Shown here: one piece after another, positions 17,251-27,448 of the stretch
How positions within the stretch are numbered: the first letter of the stretch is position 1
Layout of the letters: each line of letters begins with the position of its first letter
Assembly: GCA_025359485.1 (NCBI GenBank)
Contig: JANYGA010000256.1
Coordinates: 1 to 38,618 of the forward strand
Source: Rhodospirillales bacterium
GTDB taxonomy: Bacteria > Vulcanimicrobiota > Vulcanimicrobiia > Vulcanimicrobiales > Vulcanimicrobiaceae
DNA: 38,618 bases
Direction: 5' to 3'
Position numbers and translations under genes: made by a program
Notes under the pieces: generated by a model
Database searches by the model: none
What the model saw: the letters and a program-made list of their open reading frames with translations, nothing else
What the model was told of the DNA's origin: nothing

Positions 17251-18114
17251 ATGGACCCCAGTGTACCGAACCCGCCGCTCGTGCGTCAAGGACGGATTCT
17301 GCGTCTCCCTTCGGGAGGCGCTTTGCACGTCATGGGGCGCCGCGGCGCGGCACCGCTGCTCTTTCTCCACGGGGTCGGTGGCGGCGCGTGGTCGTTCGCG
17401 CCGCAGGCTGCGGCTTTGTGCGACGAGCGGCGCGTCTATGTCTGGGAAGCCCGCGGTCACGGCATCGCGCGCGCGATTCCCGATGCCGGGCTCGGCGATT
17501 ATTTTATCGACGCGTGCGAAGCGCTCGACGCCATCCGTGCGGAAGGCGCGCCGCCGTGGGTCGTCGGTCATTCGATGGGCGGACTCCTCGCGATGGCGCT
17601 CGCAGCGGAACGATCGCCCGACGTGCGCGGGCTCGTGCTCGTGGATCCCGTCTACGCACCCGACGGCGCGACGCATCTCGAAGGGCGTACCGCGCGAATC
17701 GCGCGACGGGTATTCGAGCCGCTCGTTGCATCGATGATGCGCGATGGTTTCGTCGCGCGTAGCCTCGCGCGCGCCGTCTTTGCGGCATCGTTCGTCGATG
17801 CGAGTTGTCGCGACCGCGCGTGGCAACGGCAACGGACGCAGGTCCCCATCGAATATCCGAAGATGATGTACGAGGCTTTTGACGGGCCGACGCATTTTCC
17901 CAATCGTGCCTTCGCGCGCGAGATCGCCGTTCCGACGTTGCTCTTCGAACCCGACGCCGCCGTGCGGCCGCGGTTCCCGCAACTCGTCGCCGATCTCGAA
18001 CGCCTTGGCGAACGCTTCACGTATCTCGTTCTCGATGGAGGCCATTATCTGCAGTTGGACCGGTCGGCGGCGCGCCTTACCGCAAGCGTTCGCGCGTTCG
18101 TGAACCAGTGGTAA
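17251..18114 (+). CDS. alpha/beta hydrolase
   Basis: A 287-aa hydrolase of unknown substrate. The core strand and oxyanion region are LLFLHGVGGGAWSF; the nucleophile elbow is VVGHSMGG; the general acid is probably the Asp in LLFEPDAAVRPRF; and the catalytic His is in LVLDGGHYLQLD. There is no signal peptide, so it is likely cytoplasmic. The first ATG is kept because the preceding strand (LRLPSGGALHVMG) belongs to the fold, although GGAGG upstream of a later ATG (17332) is notable. It is divergent from hom with only 26 nt between starts and ends 2 nt before the DUF5693 gene. Ester, amide or dienelactone substrates are all possible. Confidence 0.85.
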   Translation: MDPSVPNPPLVRQGRILRLPSGGALHVMGRRGAAPLLFLHGVGGGAWSFAPQAAALCDERRVYVWEARGHGIARAIPDAGLGDYFIDACEALDAIRAEGAPPWVVGHSMGGLLAMALAAERSPDVRGLVLVDPVYAPDGATHLEGRTARIARRVFEPLVASMMRDGFVARSLARAVFAASFVDASCRDRAWQRQRTQVPIEYPKMMYEAFDGPTHFPNRAFAREIAVPTLLFEPDAAVRPRFPQLVADLERLGERFTYLVLDGGHYLQLDRSAARLTASVRAFVNQW

Positions 18115-18116
18115 AT

Positions 18117-20141
18117 ATGAGCGCGCCACGGCGCTATCGGTTGGTCCTCACGGCGGTGCTCGTCGTCGCGCTCGTAGCGGCGTTTTACGTCGCGACCGTG
18201 CGCGAACGACGCGAACTGAGCTCGCGTCACGTCGAGATAGCGATGGATTACGGCGATTTCGCCGCGCTCGCGCAATCGTACGGCTACGATAAGGGAAATT
18301 TTCTCATCGAGTTGCGGCGTGCGGGCCTCACGTCGCTCGCCATTGGCGAAGAACTCGGCGGCAATATCAATGGCGGTTCGTCGGCGACGGTGTACGGCGG
18401 CCAGCAACTGATCTCGCAATCGCGACTCGCCCCGGTGCGCGAACCCACACTCGCGGCGCTGCTTGCGAAAAATGCGATCTCGCCCGACGAACTCTACCTT
18501 ACGATTTACGATCCGGCCGCGGTCGCGCGCTATCGCACGTCGCTCGCCCAGCATCTGGGGCCGCATGCCGTGCGCGTACTGCACGCGGGCGCGCCGACGA
18601 TCCTTGCGATTCGGTCGCAGAACGAATATTTTTCAGGGCTCGGCATGGGCTTCCCGAGCGAACCGCTCGAGCTCGCGCGCAAACTCGGGCTCTTCTTCAT
18701 TCCCCGCGTGCAGAACGACGAGCGATTCGGCAAACCGGAAATCGATCGCGTCTTCGCCTCGTTCAAACGCGGCGAACGGCCGACGACGGTCATCTTCTCC
18801 GGCCAACGGAACGAAGTGCTCGGCTTTCCCGATCATCTCGCCGACACGGCGGATGCGTTCAAACGTACGGGACTAAACTTCGGCTCGATCGAGATCTACG
18901 ATAAAATACAACTGCAAAAAGGCAACGACGGACTCGCCGAAAAGGCGATCGCGCGCACGACGCGCGTGCAGGCGATCTCGAAGCCCGAACTCGAGAAGCT
19001 CGATTTCGATACGGTCGTCGCACGCTATCTCTTGGGCGTGCGCGAACGGAACGTGCGCGTCGTCTATCTGCGCCCGTTCCTCCATGAGAACAACGGCATG
19101 TCGCTCGAGAAAACAAATATCGAACTCGTGCGTCAGATCGCGAGCGGCCTCGCCGCGCGTGGCTTCACGCTCGGCCGCGCGACGCCCATCCAAGGTTTCC
19201 GCATCAATCCGCTCGTGATCGCTCTCGTCTCACTCGCCGTCCCCGCGATCGTCGTGTTGCTCTTCGAAGCGTTCGGAAAGCGGCGTGCGAATATCGCCTA
19301 CATCGCGTTCGGGATCGATCTCTTGCTCGTGCTCGGCGGATACGTTTCGCATCACGATCTCGCCGCGCGCAAAGCGCTCGCGCTGCTCGGCGCGATCGGC
19401 TTTGCGACGATGGGCTTCGTCGCGATTCCGCGAGCATTTACGCTGCCGCCGGCGTCGTCGCTCGGAGCGAATATACTCGGGGGTTTGCGCACCGTCGGCG
19501 TCGCATCGATGTTTGCCTTGGCGGGCGCGCTCGTCGTGATCGGGCTCGTGAGCACGCCCGTGCTCATGGAAGAGATCGATCGTTTTGCCGGCATCAAGGC
19601 CGTCATCATCGTGCCACCGCTCCTCGCATTCGCGCTCTACGTCTATTCGCGGCGATTCGGAAACGAGCCGCCCGACGCGCGTACGAGTGCGCTCGCCCCC
19701 GTTCGCGTCTATCAACTCGCGATGTTCGTCGTGCTCGCGGGCGTGGCGGTCGTCTACGTATCGCGTAGCGGCAATTCGAGCGATATCACGCCGTCGGCAT
19801 TCGAACTCGCCCTGCGCTCGAATCTCACGCAGGTGCTCGGCGTGCGACCGCGCTTCAAAGAATTCGCGATCGGATTTCCATTGCTCATGCTGCTGCCGAC
19901 GCTGCGGATGGAACACAAGCGCATCGTCGGATGGCTCTTCGCGATCGGCGCGGCGATCGGTACGTCCGACATCGTCGACACGTTCTCGCATCTCCACACG
20001 CCGCTCGTCGCGTCGCTGATCCGCGTGCTCAACGGGGCCGTCGTCGGGATCGCGCTCGGCGTGCTCGCGATCGTCGTCTACCGCGCGATCGACGGCCGCG
20101 TTCGCGCTTCGGCTGTGCGGCGTCGGTTGCGCGCGTCGTAG
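18117..20141 (+). CDS. DUF5693 family multi-pass membrane protein
   Basis: 674 aa. An N-terminal signal anchor (VLTAVLVVALVAAFYVATV) is followed by a ~330-residue extracytoplasmic domain (AMDYGDFAALAQSYGYD, LRRAGLTSLAIGEELGG, VVYLRPF) and then eight or nine transmembrane segments from residue ~360 to the end. The layout and wording match DUF5693, a family typically found directly upstream of csaB, as here; a role in making or exporting the pyruvylated wall polymer is a common inference but unproven. The ATG at 18117 is used; a GTG at 18108 is also possible. The stop shares one base with the csaB start (TAGTG), so both are co-translated. Confidence 0.8.
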   Translation: MSAPRRYRLVLTAVLVVALVAAFYVATVRERRELSSRHVEIAMDYGDFAALAQSYGYDKGNFLIELRRAGLTSLAIGEELGGNINGGSSATVYGGQQLISQSRLAPVREPTLAALLAKNAISPDELYLTIYDPAAVARYRTSLAQHLGPHAVRVLHAGAPTILAIRSQNEYFSGLGMGFPSEPLELARKLGLFFIPRVQNDERFGKPEIDRVFASFKRGERPTTVIFSGQRNEVLGFPDHLADTADAFKRTGLNFGSIEIYDKIQLQKGNDGLAEKAIARTTRVQAISKPELEKLDFDTVVARYLLGVRERNVRVVYLRPFLHENNGMSLEKTNIELVRQIASGLAARGFTLGRATPIQGFRINPLVIALVSLAVPAIVVLLFEAFGKRRANIAYIAFGIDLLLVLGGYVSHHDLAARKALALLGAIGFATMGFVAIPRAFTLPPASSLGANILGGLRTVGVASMFALAGALVVIGLVSTPVLMEEIDRFAGIKAVIIVPPLLAFALYVYSRRFGNEPPDARTSALAPVRVYQLAMFVVLAGVAVVYVSRSGNSSDITPSAFELALRSNLTQVLGVRPRFKEFAIGFPLLMLLPTLRMEHKRIVGWLFAIGAAIGTSDIVDTFSHLHTPLVASLIRVLNGAVVGIALGVLAIVVYRAIDGRVRASAVRRRLRAS

Positions 20142-21220
20142 TGCGCTTTCTTCTCAGCGGATATTACGGCTTCGATAATCTCGGTGACGATGCGTTGTTG
20201 CAGATCATCGTCTCGCAACTCAAAACGCGGTACCCGCACGCGACGATCGATGCGCTCTCGGCCAAGCCCGAGATCACCGCACACGAACTCGGCATCGAGT
20301 CGACGCCGCGCTGGGATCAAGGTGCGATCCGCGATGCGATCGGTCGCGCCGACGTCGTGCTTTCCGGCGGCGGCGGGCTGCTGCAAAATGCGACGAGTCT
20401 CAAATCGCTGCTCTATTACGCGGGCATCGTGCGGTCGGGGATTCGCGCGGAGAAGAAGACGATGGTCTTCGGGCAGTCCATCGGGCCGCTGGATTTTTGG
20501 GGCAAGCAAACGGTACGCGAATGTTGTCGCGGCCTGCACGCGGCGACCGTGCGCGACGAACGCTCGCGCGAACTTTTCGCACCGCTCGTCCCGTCGACGA
20601 CCGTCGAACGCACGGCCGATCCCGTCTTCCTCTACGATCCACCCGAGACGCCCGTCGATCTAGGTACGGCCGGGCTCGGCGACGACAGCGATCCGCTCGT
20701 GATCGTCTGCGTGCGTAAGACCGCGCAGCAAAATGAGGGCGTCACCGCGATCGCAGCGGCCGTCGATCGACTCGCCGCAGAACATGGTGCGCGCGTCGCA
20801 TTCGTGCCGTTCGGCGGCACGCCCGATGCCGAAGCGTCGACGCTGATCATCCGCAAGTGTAAATCGCAGCCGGTTCTCATCTCCCTCGACTCACTCGATA
20901 CGGTCGCGGCGGCGATCGGGCGCGCGAAGCTCGTCATCGGCGTTCGCTTACATGCGTTGATTTTGGCGATACGTCTCGGCGTGCCGTTTCTCGCGATCCC
21001 GTACGATCCCAAGGTGACGGGTCTGCTCGAAGACGTTCGCTATCCGCTCGACGCGCTCTGGACGCCGGGACAGAAGCCGGCGCCTTCGCAGATCGATGCG
21101 CTGGTCGACGACGCCTGGGCTCGACGCGACGAACTCGCGGCGCATCTCACGATCGTCGGCTCGGAGCAGCGCGCGCGCGCCGACCGCAACTTCGCGGTCC
21201 TCGACACGCTCGTGCGCTAG
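20141..21220 (+). CDS. csaB: polysaccharide pyruvyl transferase CsaB
   Basis: Adds a pyruvyl ketal to a peptidoglycan-linked polysaccharide, creating the ligand for SLH-domain proteins. The 359-aa product shows LLSGYYGFDNLGDDALLQIIV at its start, the glycine-rich VLSGGGGLLQNATS, the FGQSIGPL segment, VFVPFGG-like AFVPFGGTPDAEAS, and the C-terminal VIGVRLHALILAIRLGVPFLAI block common to pyruvyl transferases. The start is the GTG at 20141, overlapping the DUF5693 stop; the 429-aa track ORF reads back into DUF5693. It ends tail-to-tail with a heptad-repeat gene (4-nt overlap at CTAG). SLH proteins themselves are not in the window. Confidence 0.9.
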   Translation: MRFLLSGYYGFDNLGDDALLQIIVSQLKTRYPHATIDALSAKPEITAHELGIESTPRWDQGAIRDAIGRADVVLSGGGGLLQNATSLKSLLYYAGIVRSGIRAEKKTMVFGQSIGPLDFWGKQTVRECCRGLHAATVRDERSRELFAPLVPSTTVERTADPVFLYDPPETPVDLGTAGLGDDSDPLVIVCVRKTAQQNEGVTAIAAAVDRLAAEHGARVAFVPFGGTPDAEASTLIIRKCKSQPVLISLDSLDTVAAAIGRAKLVIGVRLHALILAIRLGVPFLAIPYDPKVTGLLEDVRYPLDALWTPGQKPAPSQIDALVDDAWARRDELAAHLTIVGSEQRARADRNFAVLDTLVR

Positions 21221-21555
21221 CGCGTCTCGATCCGCGTCACGCGCTCGTCGATGCGAACGACGGCGCATGTGAGAACGTGCAGGCCGTCTTCGACACTCGT
21301 GAGCCTGACCTTCACGTCACCGAGTTCGTGTTCGACGCCGGCGAGCCGTCGTTCGACACCGCCGAGCCGTCGTTCGACACCGCCGAGCCGATCTTTCACC
21401 GCGCCCAGTTCGCGCTCGACGCCACCGAGGCGCCCTTCGACCGACGTCGTTCGTCCTTCGAGTCGATCGAAGCGCTTGTCGACGCGTTGGAAGCCGAATT
21501 CCATCGCCTCTTTGAGGTTGAGGACCGCCGCGAGAATCGCTTCGCCATGTTCCAT
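21217..21555 (-). CDS. small heptad-repeat coiled-coil protein
   Basis: 112 aa, function unknown. Residues ~36-92 are nearly perfect heptads of the form RLGGVER (RLGGVERELGAVKDRLGGV and similar), predicting a regular coiled coil; the repeat is also visible in the DNA as 21-bp units. The N-terminus (EAILAAVLNLKEAMEFGFQRVDKRFD) resembles many small coiled-coil proteins often annotated as hypothetical or fibrinogen-like repeats. There is no signal peptide or membrane segment. It is divergent from ileS, 113 nt apart, and overlaps the csaB end by 4 nt. The coding call rests on the intact heptad register and length. Confidence 0.6.
   Translation of the reverse strand: MEHGEAILAAVLNLKEAMEFGFQRVDKRFDRLEGRTTSVEGRLGGVERELGAVKDRLGGVERRLGGVERRLAGVEHELGDVKVRLTSVEDGLHVLTCAVVRIDERVTRIETR
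21340..21402. repeat. 21-bp tandem repeat encoding heptads
   Basis: Two adjacent units differ at one base (G/C)GCGAGCCGTCGTTCGACACC-type, at 21340-21360 and 21361-21381, followed by a diverged third unit (21382-21402) and a diverged one before (21319-21339). One unit equals one coiled-coil heptad, so copy-number change would keep the frame. Confidence 0.7.
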
Positions 21556-21668
21556 GTCGCGGTATCATCGCGACTTCGCGAACATCTGACAAGCCCTCGG
21601 AGAAGATTCCATCAGCAAACGGCGGGCCCGGGGACGCTTGCTGCGACATCGCGAATCAGGCCCGTTCG

Positions 21669-24560
<2,892 letters not shown>

Positions 24561-24581
24561 TATTCGCTCGCCGGACCATCC

Positions 24582-24615
24582 AGAAGGCCGCATCGTACGA
24601 TGCGGCCTTCTTTTT
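24582..24615 (+). terminator. intrinsic terminator of ileS
   Basis: AGAAGGCCGCATCG pairs perfectly with CGATGCGGCCTTCT across a TA loop and runs straight into TTTTT on the plus strand. This is a textbook rho-independent terminator 21 nt after the ileS stop. On the minus strand no T-run follows the stem, so it serves ileS rather than hup. Confidence 0.92.
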
Positions 24616-24634
24616 CGAACGAGATGCGATCGGT

Positions 24635-25060
24635 TTAACGCTTGGACTTTTTCGCAGCGGTCTTCTTGGCCGTCGCTTTTTTCGCCGCGGGCGCTTTCTT
24701 TACCGCAGCGGTTTTCTTCGCAACGGTTTTCTTTGCCGACGTCGCTTTTTTCGCGGTTGCTTTTTTCGCCGAGCCACCACGTTTGGGAGCGCCGACGGCT
24801 TCCTTGAGCGGTTTGCCGGGGATGAACTTGAGCACGCGTTTTGCGGGCACGTTCACGGGCTCGCCCGTCTGCGGATTGCGTGCGATGCGCGCGGCGCGAT
24901 CGCGGATTTTGAATTGACCGAACGGCGTGAGTTGGACTTTGTCGCCGGCTTTGAGGACTTCAGTCATCTTGTCGAGGATCGACTCGACCATCTCCGAGAC
25001 GGTCTTGCGCGGCAGTTCGAAGTCTTCTGCGAGTTCTCGCACGAGTTCGTTCTTAGTCAT
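24635..25060 (-). CDS. hup: HU-family nucleoid protein with histone-H1-like lysine/alanine tail
   Basis: DNA-bending nucleoid protein, 141 aa. Residues 1-~92 form a standard HU domain: MTKNELVRELAEDFELPRK, VQLTPFGQFKIRDRAARIARNPQTG (DNA-binding arm) and PAKRVLKFIPGKPLKEAV. Residues ~93-141 are a low-complexity tail of KKAT, KKTA and AAKK repeats ending KKSKR, like the tails of mycobacterial HupB and eukaryotic H1. Such tails add non-specific DNA binding and compaction and are often acetylated. Ordinary HU is ~90 aa. AAAGGACCC precedes the ATG. It is convergent with ileS and divergent from the flagellar rod cluster, with a 251-nt promoter gap between. Confidence 0.93.
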   Translation of the reverse strand: MTKNELVRELAEDFELPRKTVSEMVESILDKMTEVLKAGDKVQLTPFGQFKIRDRAARIARNPQTGEPVNVPAKRVLKFIPGKPLKEAVGAPKRGGSAKKATAKKATSAKKTVAKKTAAVKKAPAAKKATAKKTAAKKSKR

Positions 25061-25114
25061 GGGTCCTTTCGGTTACGAGCGTCGGCCCCGAGGATGGAAC
25101 CGAATTCGGCACAG

Positions 25115-25122
25115 TATAATAT
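25115..25122 (-). promoter_or_regulatory. possible -10 region in the hup/flgF divergent gap
   Basis: The 251-nt gap 25061-25311 contains the AT-rich core TATAATAT, standing out from GC-rich surroundings ~55 nt upstream of hup. It can be read as a -10 on either strand; on the minus strand TATTAT is preceded 18 nt upstream by TTCCGT, a poor -35. The nearby near-palindrome CGGAAATTTACCG (25141-25153) might be an operator. I see nothing else in this gap. Confidence 0.3.
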
Positions 25123-25311
25123 GAATCGTCCCGCTTTGTACGGAAATTTACCGAAAACGGGCCATTATTACGAATGTGGGTCGTGCGGCACACGCGCGTG
25201 CAACCACCGAGCATCCTTTGCGGCAACGGTAAACGCACCATCTTTTTTTCTGCGCAAAACGGTAACACATCGTCGTTATCCCGTTCACGACCGGGCCGTA
25301 TCCTCGCAGCC

Positions 25312-25917
25312 ATGGACGGCATTCATCTCATGGCGACGGCCCTACACGCGGCCAAAGCGCGGCTCGATATTTCGGCTGCGAACTTGGCGAACGTCTCGAG
25401 CGACGGATTTCGCAAGAGCGTCGGACGTGCGGTCCTCACGCGCGACGGTCTCGTCGCAAGTTCGCATATCGATCCGACACCCGGGCCGTTGCGACGCACG
25501 GGGCGCACGTTCGATCTGGCAACGGCCGGTGCGGGCGGTTTTTTCGTACGCACGCCCGGTGGCGCGACGGTGGAACTGCGATCGAAATCGTTCGATCGTG
25601 ACGCGCGCGGTCATCTCGTGGACGAACGTGGCAACGTTTTGCTCGGCGTACACGGTCCGCTTGTCCTCCGCGAGGACGCGACGATCGATGCGCGCGGTAA
25701 TGTCCGCGAAGTCGGTACCATCGTCGCGCGCGTCGTCGTGCGTCCCGGGACGTCGCTCCAGAGTGGATTTCTCGAAGGCTCGAGCGTCGAGAGCGTACGC
25801 GAGATGGTTGACGTTCTCGGCGAACAGCGCGCGTTCGAAACCGCGCAAAAGACGCTGGCCGCACTCGACGACGAGCGTCAAAAAGACGCAAATGACGTCA
25901 TTCGGATCAAGGGGTAA
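25312..25917 (+). CDS. flgF: flagellar basal-body rod protein, FlgF-like
   Basis: A rod component of 201 aa, exported through the flagellar type III system. The N-terminal rod motif is LDISAANLANVSSDGFRKS; the middle has GGFFVRTPGG; the C-terminus EGSSVESVREMVDVLGEQRAFETAQKTL is the conserved helical end that packs with the N-terminus. The track ORF begins 46 codons earlier in sequence with no homology; ATG 25312 (or 25330) gives the family N-terminus. At 201 aa it is shorter than usual FlgF (~250), so FlgF versus a second FlgG is not firm; the gene order before flgG favours flgF. The ribosome site is weak. flgG starts 3 nt after the stop. Confidence 0.8.
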   Translation: MDGIHLMATALHAAKARLDISAANLANVSSDGFRKSVGRAVLTRDGLVASSHIDPTPGPLRRTGRTFDLATAGAGGFFVRTPGGATVELRSKSFDRDARGHLVDERGNVLLGVHGPLVLREDATIDARGNVREVGTIVARVVVRPGTSLQSGFLEGSSVESVREMVDVLGEQRAFETAQKTLAALDDERQKDANDVIRIKG

Positions 25918-25920
25918 GCG

Positions 25921-26643
25921 ATGAATCGTGCGATGTTCGCCTCCGCAAGTGGGATGGCGGCACAACAACAGAATCTCGATGTCGTAGCGGACAATCTCGC
26001 AAACGCCGATGTCGCGGGCTTCAAGGGCGCACAGGCGACGTTCGCTGCGATCGGCGGCAACGCGCAACTCGGCGTGGCTTCGACGGGAACGCGCGAAAAT
26101 ATCGCGCAGGGCAAGCTCATGAAAAGCGGCGGCGCCTTCGATATCGCAATCGACGGTGGCGGATTCTTTCGCGTCTCCCGCGATGGCGAAGCGGGTTTCA
26201 CGCGAGCTGGTTCGTTCGCGCGTGCGGCCGACGGCTCGCTGCGAACCGGTGATGGCTGGACGCTGACGGGCGTTCGCCTTCCCGCAAACGCGCTCGACGT
26301 GACCGTCGCACCCGATGGCGCGGTTCGCGTTCGCGGACGTAACGGTAAGGAGACCACGATCGCGCGGATCGGCCTCGCGACGTTCGACGCACCGGAAAAA
26401 CTGCGGCCGATCGGGTCGGCGGTCTTTGGTGCGACGGGGGATTCGGGCAAGGCACGTGCGCTTGCGGCGGCAAGCGATCGCGGACCCAAGCTCGCCTTCG
26501 GAATGCTCGAAAAGTCCAACGTCTCGATCGTCGAGTCGATGATGGCGATACTCTCCGCGCAACGCGCGTATGAAGCCAATGCGAAAGGCGTGCAAGCCGC
26601 AGACGAAATGCTTCGGATCGCAAACAACATCCATCGCGGCTAG
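25921..26643 (+). CDS. flgG: flagellar distal rod protein FlgG
   Basis: 240 aa, the distal rod protein. The N-terminal motif is QQQNLDVVADNLANADVAGFK, the central one IDGGGFFRVSRDGEAGFTRAGSF (the typical GDGFF...YTRAGNF block), and the C-terminus SNVSIVESMMAILSAQRAYE with ADEMLRIANNIHRG is nearly the FlgG consensus. It is slightly shorter than the usual ~260 aa. It follows flgF after 3 nt. The normal neighbours flgA, flgH and flgI are not present; instead an inverted VOC gene follows. The last ~26 bases of coding sequence are repeated 820 bp downstream. Confidence 0.9.
   Translation: MNRAMFASASGMAAQQQNLDVVADNLANADVAGFKGAQATFAAIGGNAQLGVASTGTRENIAQGKLMKSGGAFDIAIDGGGFFRVSRDGEAGFTRAGSFARAADGSLRTGDGWTLTGVRLPANALDVTVAPDGAVRVRGRNGKETTIARIGLATFDAPEKLRPIGSAVFGATGDSGKARALAAASDRGPKLAFGMLEKSNVSIVESMMAILSAQRAYEANAKGVQAADEMLRIANNIHRG
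26601..26626 (+). repeat. direct repeat copy A (inside the flgG 3' end)
   Basis: AGACGAAATGCTTCGGATCG plus CAAACA matches 27421-27446 at 25 of 26 positions, including a 22-nt exact run. It encodes the FlgG C-terminal DEMLRIAN motif. Confidence 0.85.
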
Positions 26644-26686
26644 TTGCGGAAACGCTTACCAGCCGACGGGTCGATTGCCTAAAATC

Positions 26687-27277
26687 TCAGTGAAGTGTGA
26701 TGCATAGACTCGGCTCCGCGCCACCTTCGACGGCGATGTCGCGTTCGCCGAGCGCGCGTAGAATCGTGCGGATCCGATCGGGTTCCGGATGCACCGCCGT
26801 GAGCCCATCGAGGGTGAGCATCGGCGGGAGCGTCGAGGCCGGATTCGGCGAGTTTCCCCAATCGATGTAGAAGGGCAGCACGCGTTCGCGATTCGCGAAC
26901 GGCGTCGTCACCCGCCACGAGATCGTCGTTCCGTCAGGTCGCGTTCGCGACATCGAGAGAATCTCGCCGAGATCGAAGCCTGCGTCGCGCGCGATGGCGA
27001 TGGTTTCTTCGAGCGGACGCTGCGCCCGCGCGCACCACGCAGAAACCGCCGGTCGAACGTGCGTGTCGAGTTCGAGAAGTCGTCGTCGTGCGGGAACGTC
27101 TTGCGCGGGGTCGATCGCCATCAATTCGAGGTACGCGTTGCCGAGTCCGATGAGCGCGTTTCGGGTGCCGAAGCCCGCGTGCGAACCTCCGGCGACCGGC
27201 ACGATGCCGTACGTCTCGGTGAAATGCGCGATGGCACGGTCGAGTTCGGGATCTGCGTAAATGATGTGGTCGATCAT
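26687..27277 (-). CDS. VOC superfamily (glyoxalase-3-like) protein
   Basis: 196 aa from the ATG at 27277, which has GAGG upstream; the longer track start adds 23 residues without homology. The opening MIDHIIYADPELDRAIAHF and GSHAGFGTRNALIGLGNAYLELMAID are typical of the Glyoxalase_3 branch of vicinal-oxygen-chelate proteins; a second half with ISWRVTTPF and LPFYIDWG follows. Likely metal ligands are His3/His4 near the N-terminus and Glu in YLELM. The substrate is unknown. It lies antisense between flgG and the flgJ-like gene, splitting the flagellar cluster, and is flanked by a direct repeat from flgG, so it looks like a later insertion. Confidence 0.85.
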   Translation of the reverse strand: MIDHIIYADPELDRAIAHFTETYGIVPVAGGSHAGFGTRNALIGLGNAYLELMAIDPAQDVPARRRLLELDTHVRPAVSAWCARAQRPLEETIAIARDAGFDLGEILSMSRTRPDGTTISWRVTTPFANRERVLPFYIDWGNSPNPASTLPPMLTLDGLTAVHPEPDRIRTILRALGERDIAVEGGAEPSLCITLH

Positions 27278-27341
27278 CGATGGCCTCAGGTGCGGATGAC
27301 GGCGCGTTCGGAAATTCGCAACATTTTCCTTACGCGGGCGA

Positions 27342-27369
27342 CACACGCACGATCTATCGTTTGCGTGTG
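27342..27369. promoter_or_regulatory. inverted repeat upstream of the flgJ-like/fliA genes
   Basis: CACACGCA and TGCGTGTG form an 8-bp dyad, extended inward by CGAT/ATCG with a two-base bulge. It lies ~55 nt upstream of the flgJ-like start and ~65 nt upstream of the divergent VOC start, so it could be an operator shared by both or a leader hairpin. No T-run follows. Confidence 0.4.
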
Positions 27370-27397
27370 AGTTCGTGTGCGTCGGTGCAGACGAGCA

Positions 27398-27448
27398 GCA
27401 ATCGCTAAGGAGTACGGCCCAGATGAAATGCTTCGGATCGCAAACACC
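27398..27448 (+). pseudogene. remnant of a FlgG C-terminus
   Basis: Reading in the fliA frame, this stretch encodes AIAKEYGPDEMLRIANTN, which aligns with the flgG end (ANAKGVQAADEMLRIANN). The frame has no stop but no start or rod body before it, so it is a leftover fragment. The flgJ-like gene begins inside it in a different frame. Confidence 0.55.
27421..27446 (+). repeat. direct repeat copy B (start of the flgJ-like gene)
   Basis: Second copy of the flgG 3'-end sequence (25 of 26 identical to 26601-26626). Here the ATG at 27423, created at the GATGAAATG end of the repeat, serves as the start of the flgJ-like ORF in a shifted frame. Confidence 0.85.

Noticed and set aside
21319-21402. CRISPR-like repeats
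   Set aside because: The units are adjacent 21-bp tandem repeats without spacers and encode coiled-coil heptads in frame.
21556-21668. T-box leader for ileS
   Set aside because: The 113-nt leader has no GGTGGNACC-type core or antiterminator, and no Ile specifier loop was seen.
25115-25120. TATAAT as a plus-strand promoter for flgF
   Set aside because: It is nearly 200 nt upstream of flgF and has no -35 at 16-18 nt; a hup promoter on the other strand is more likely.
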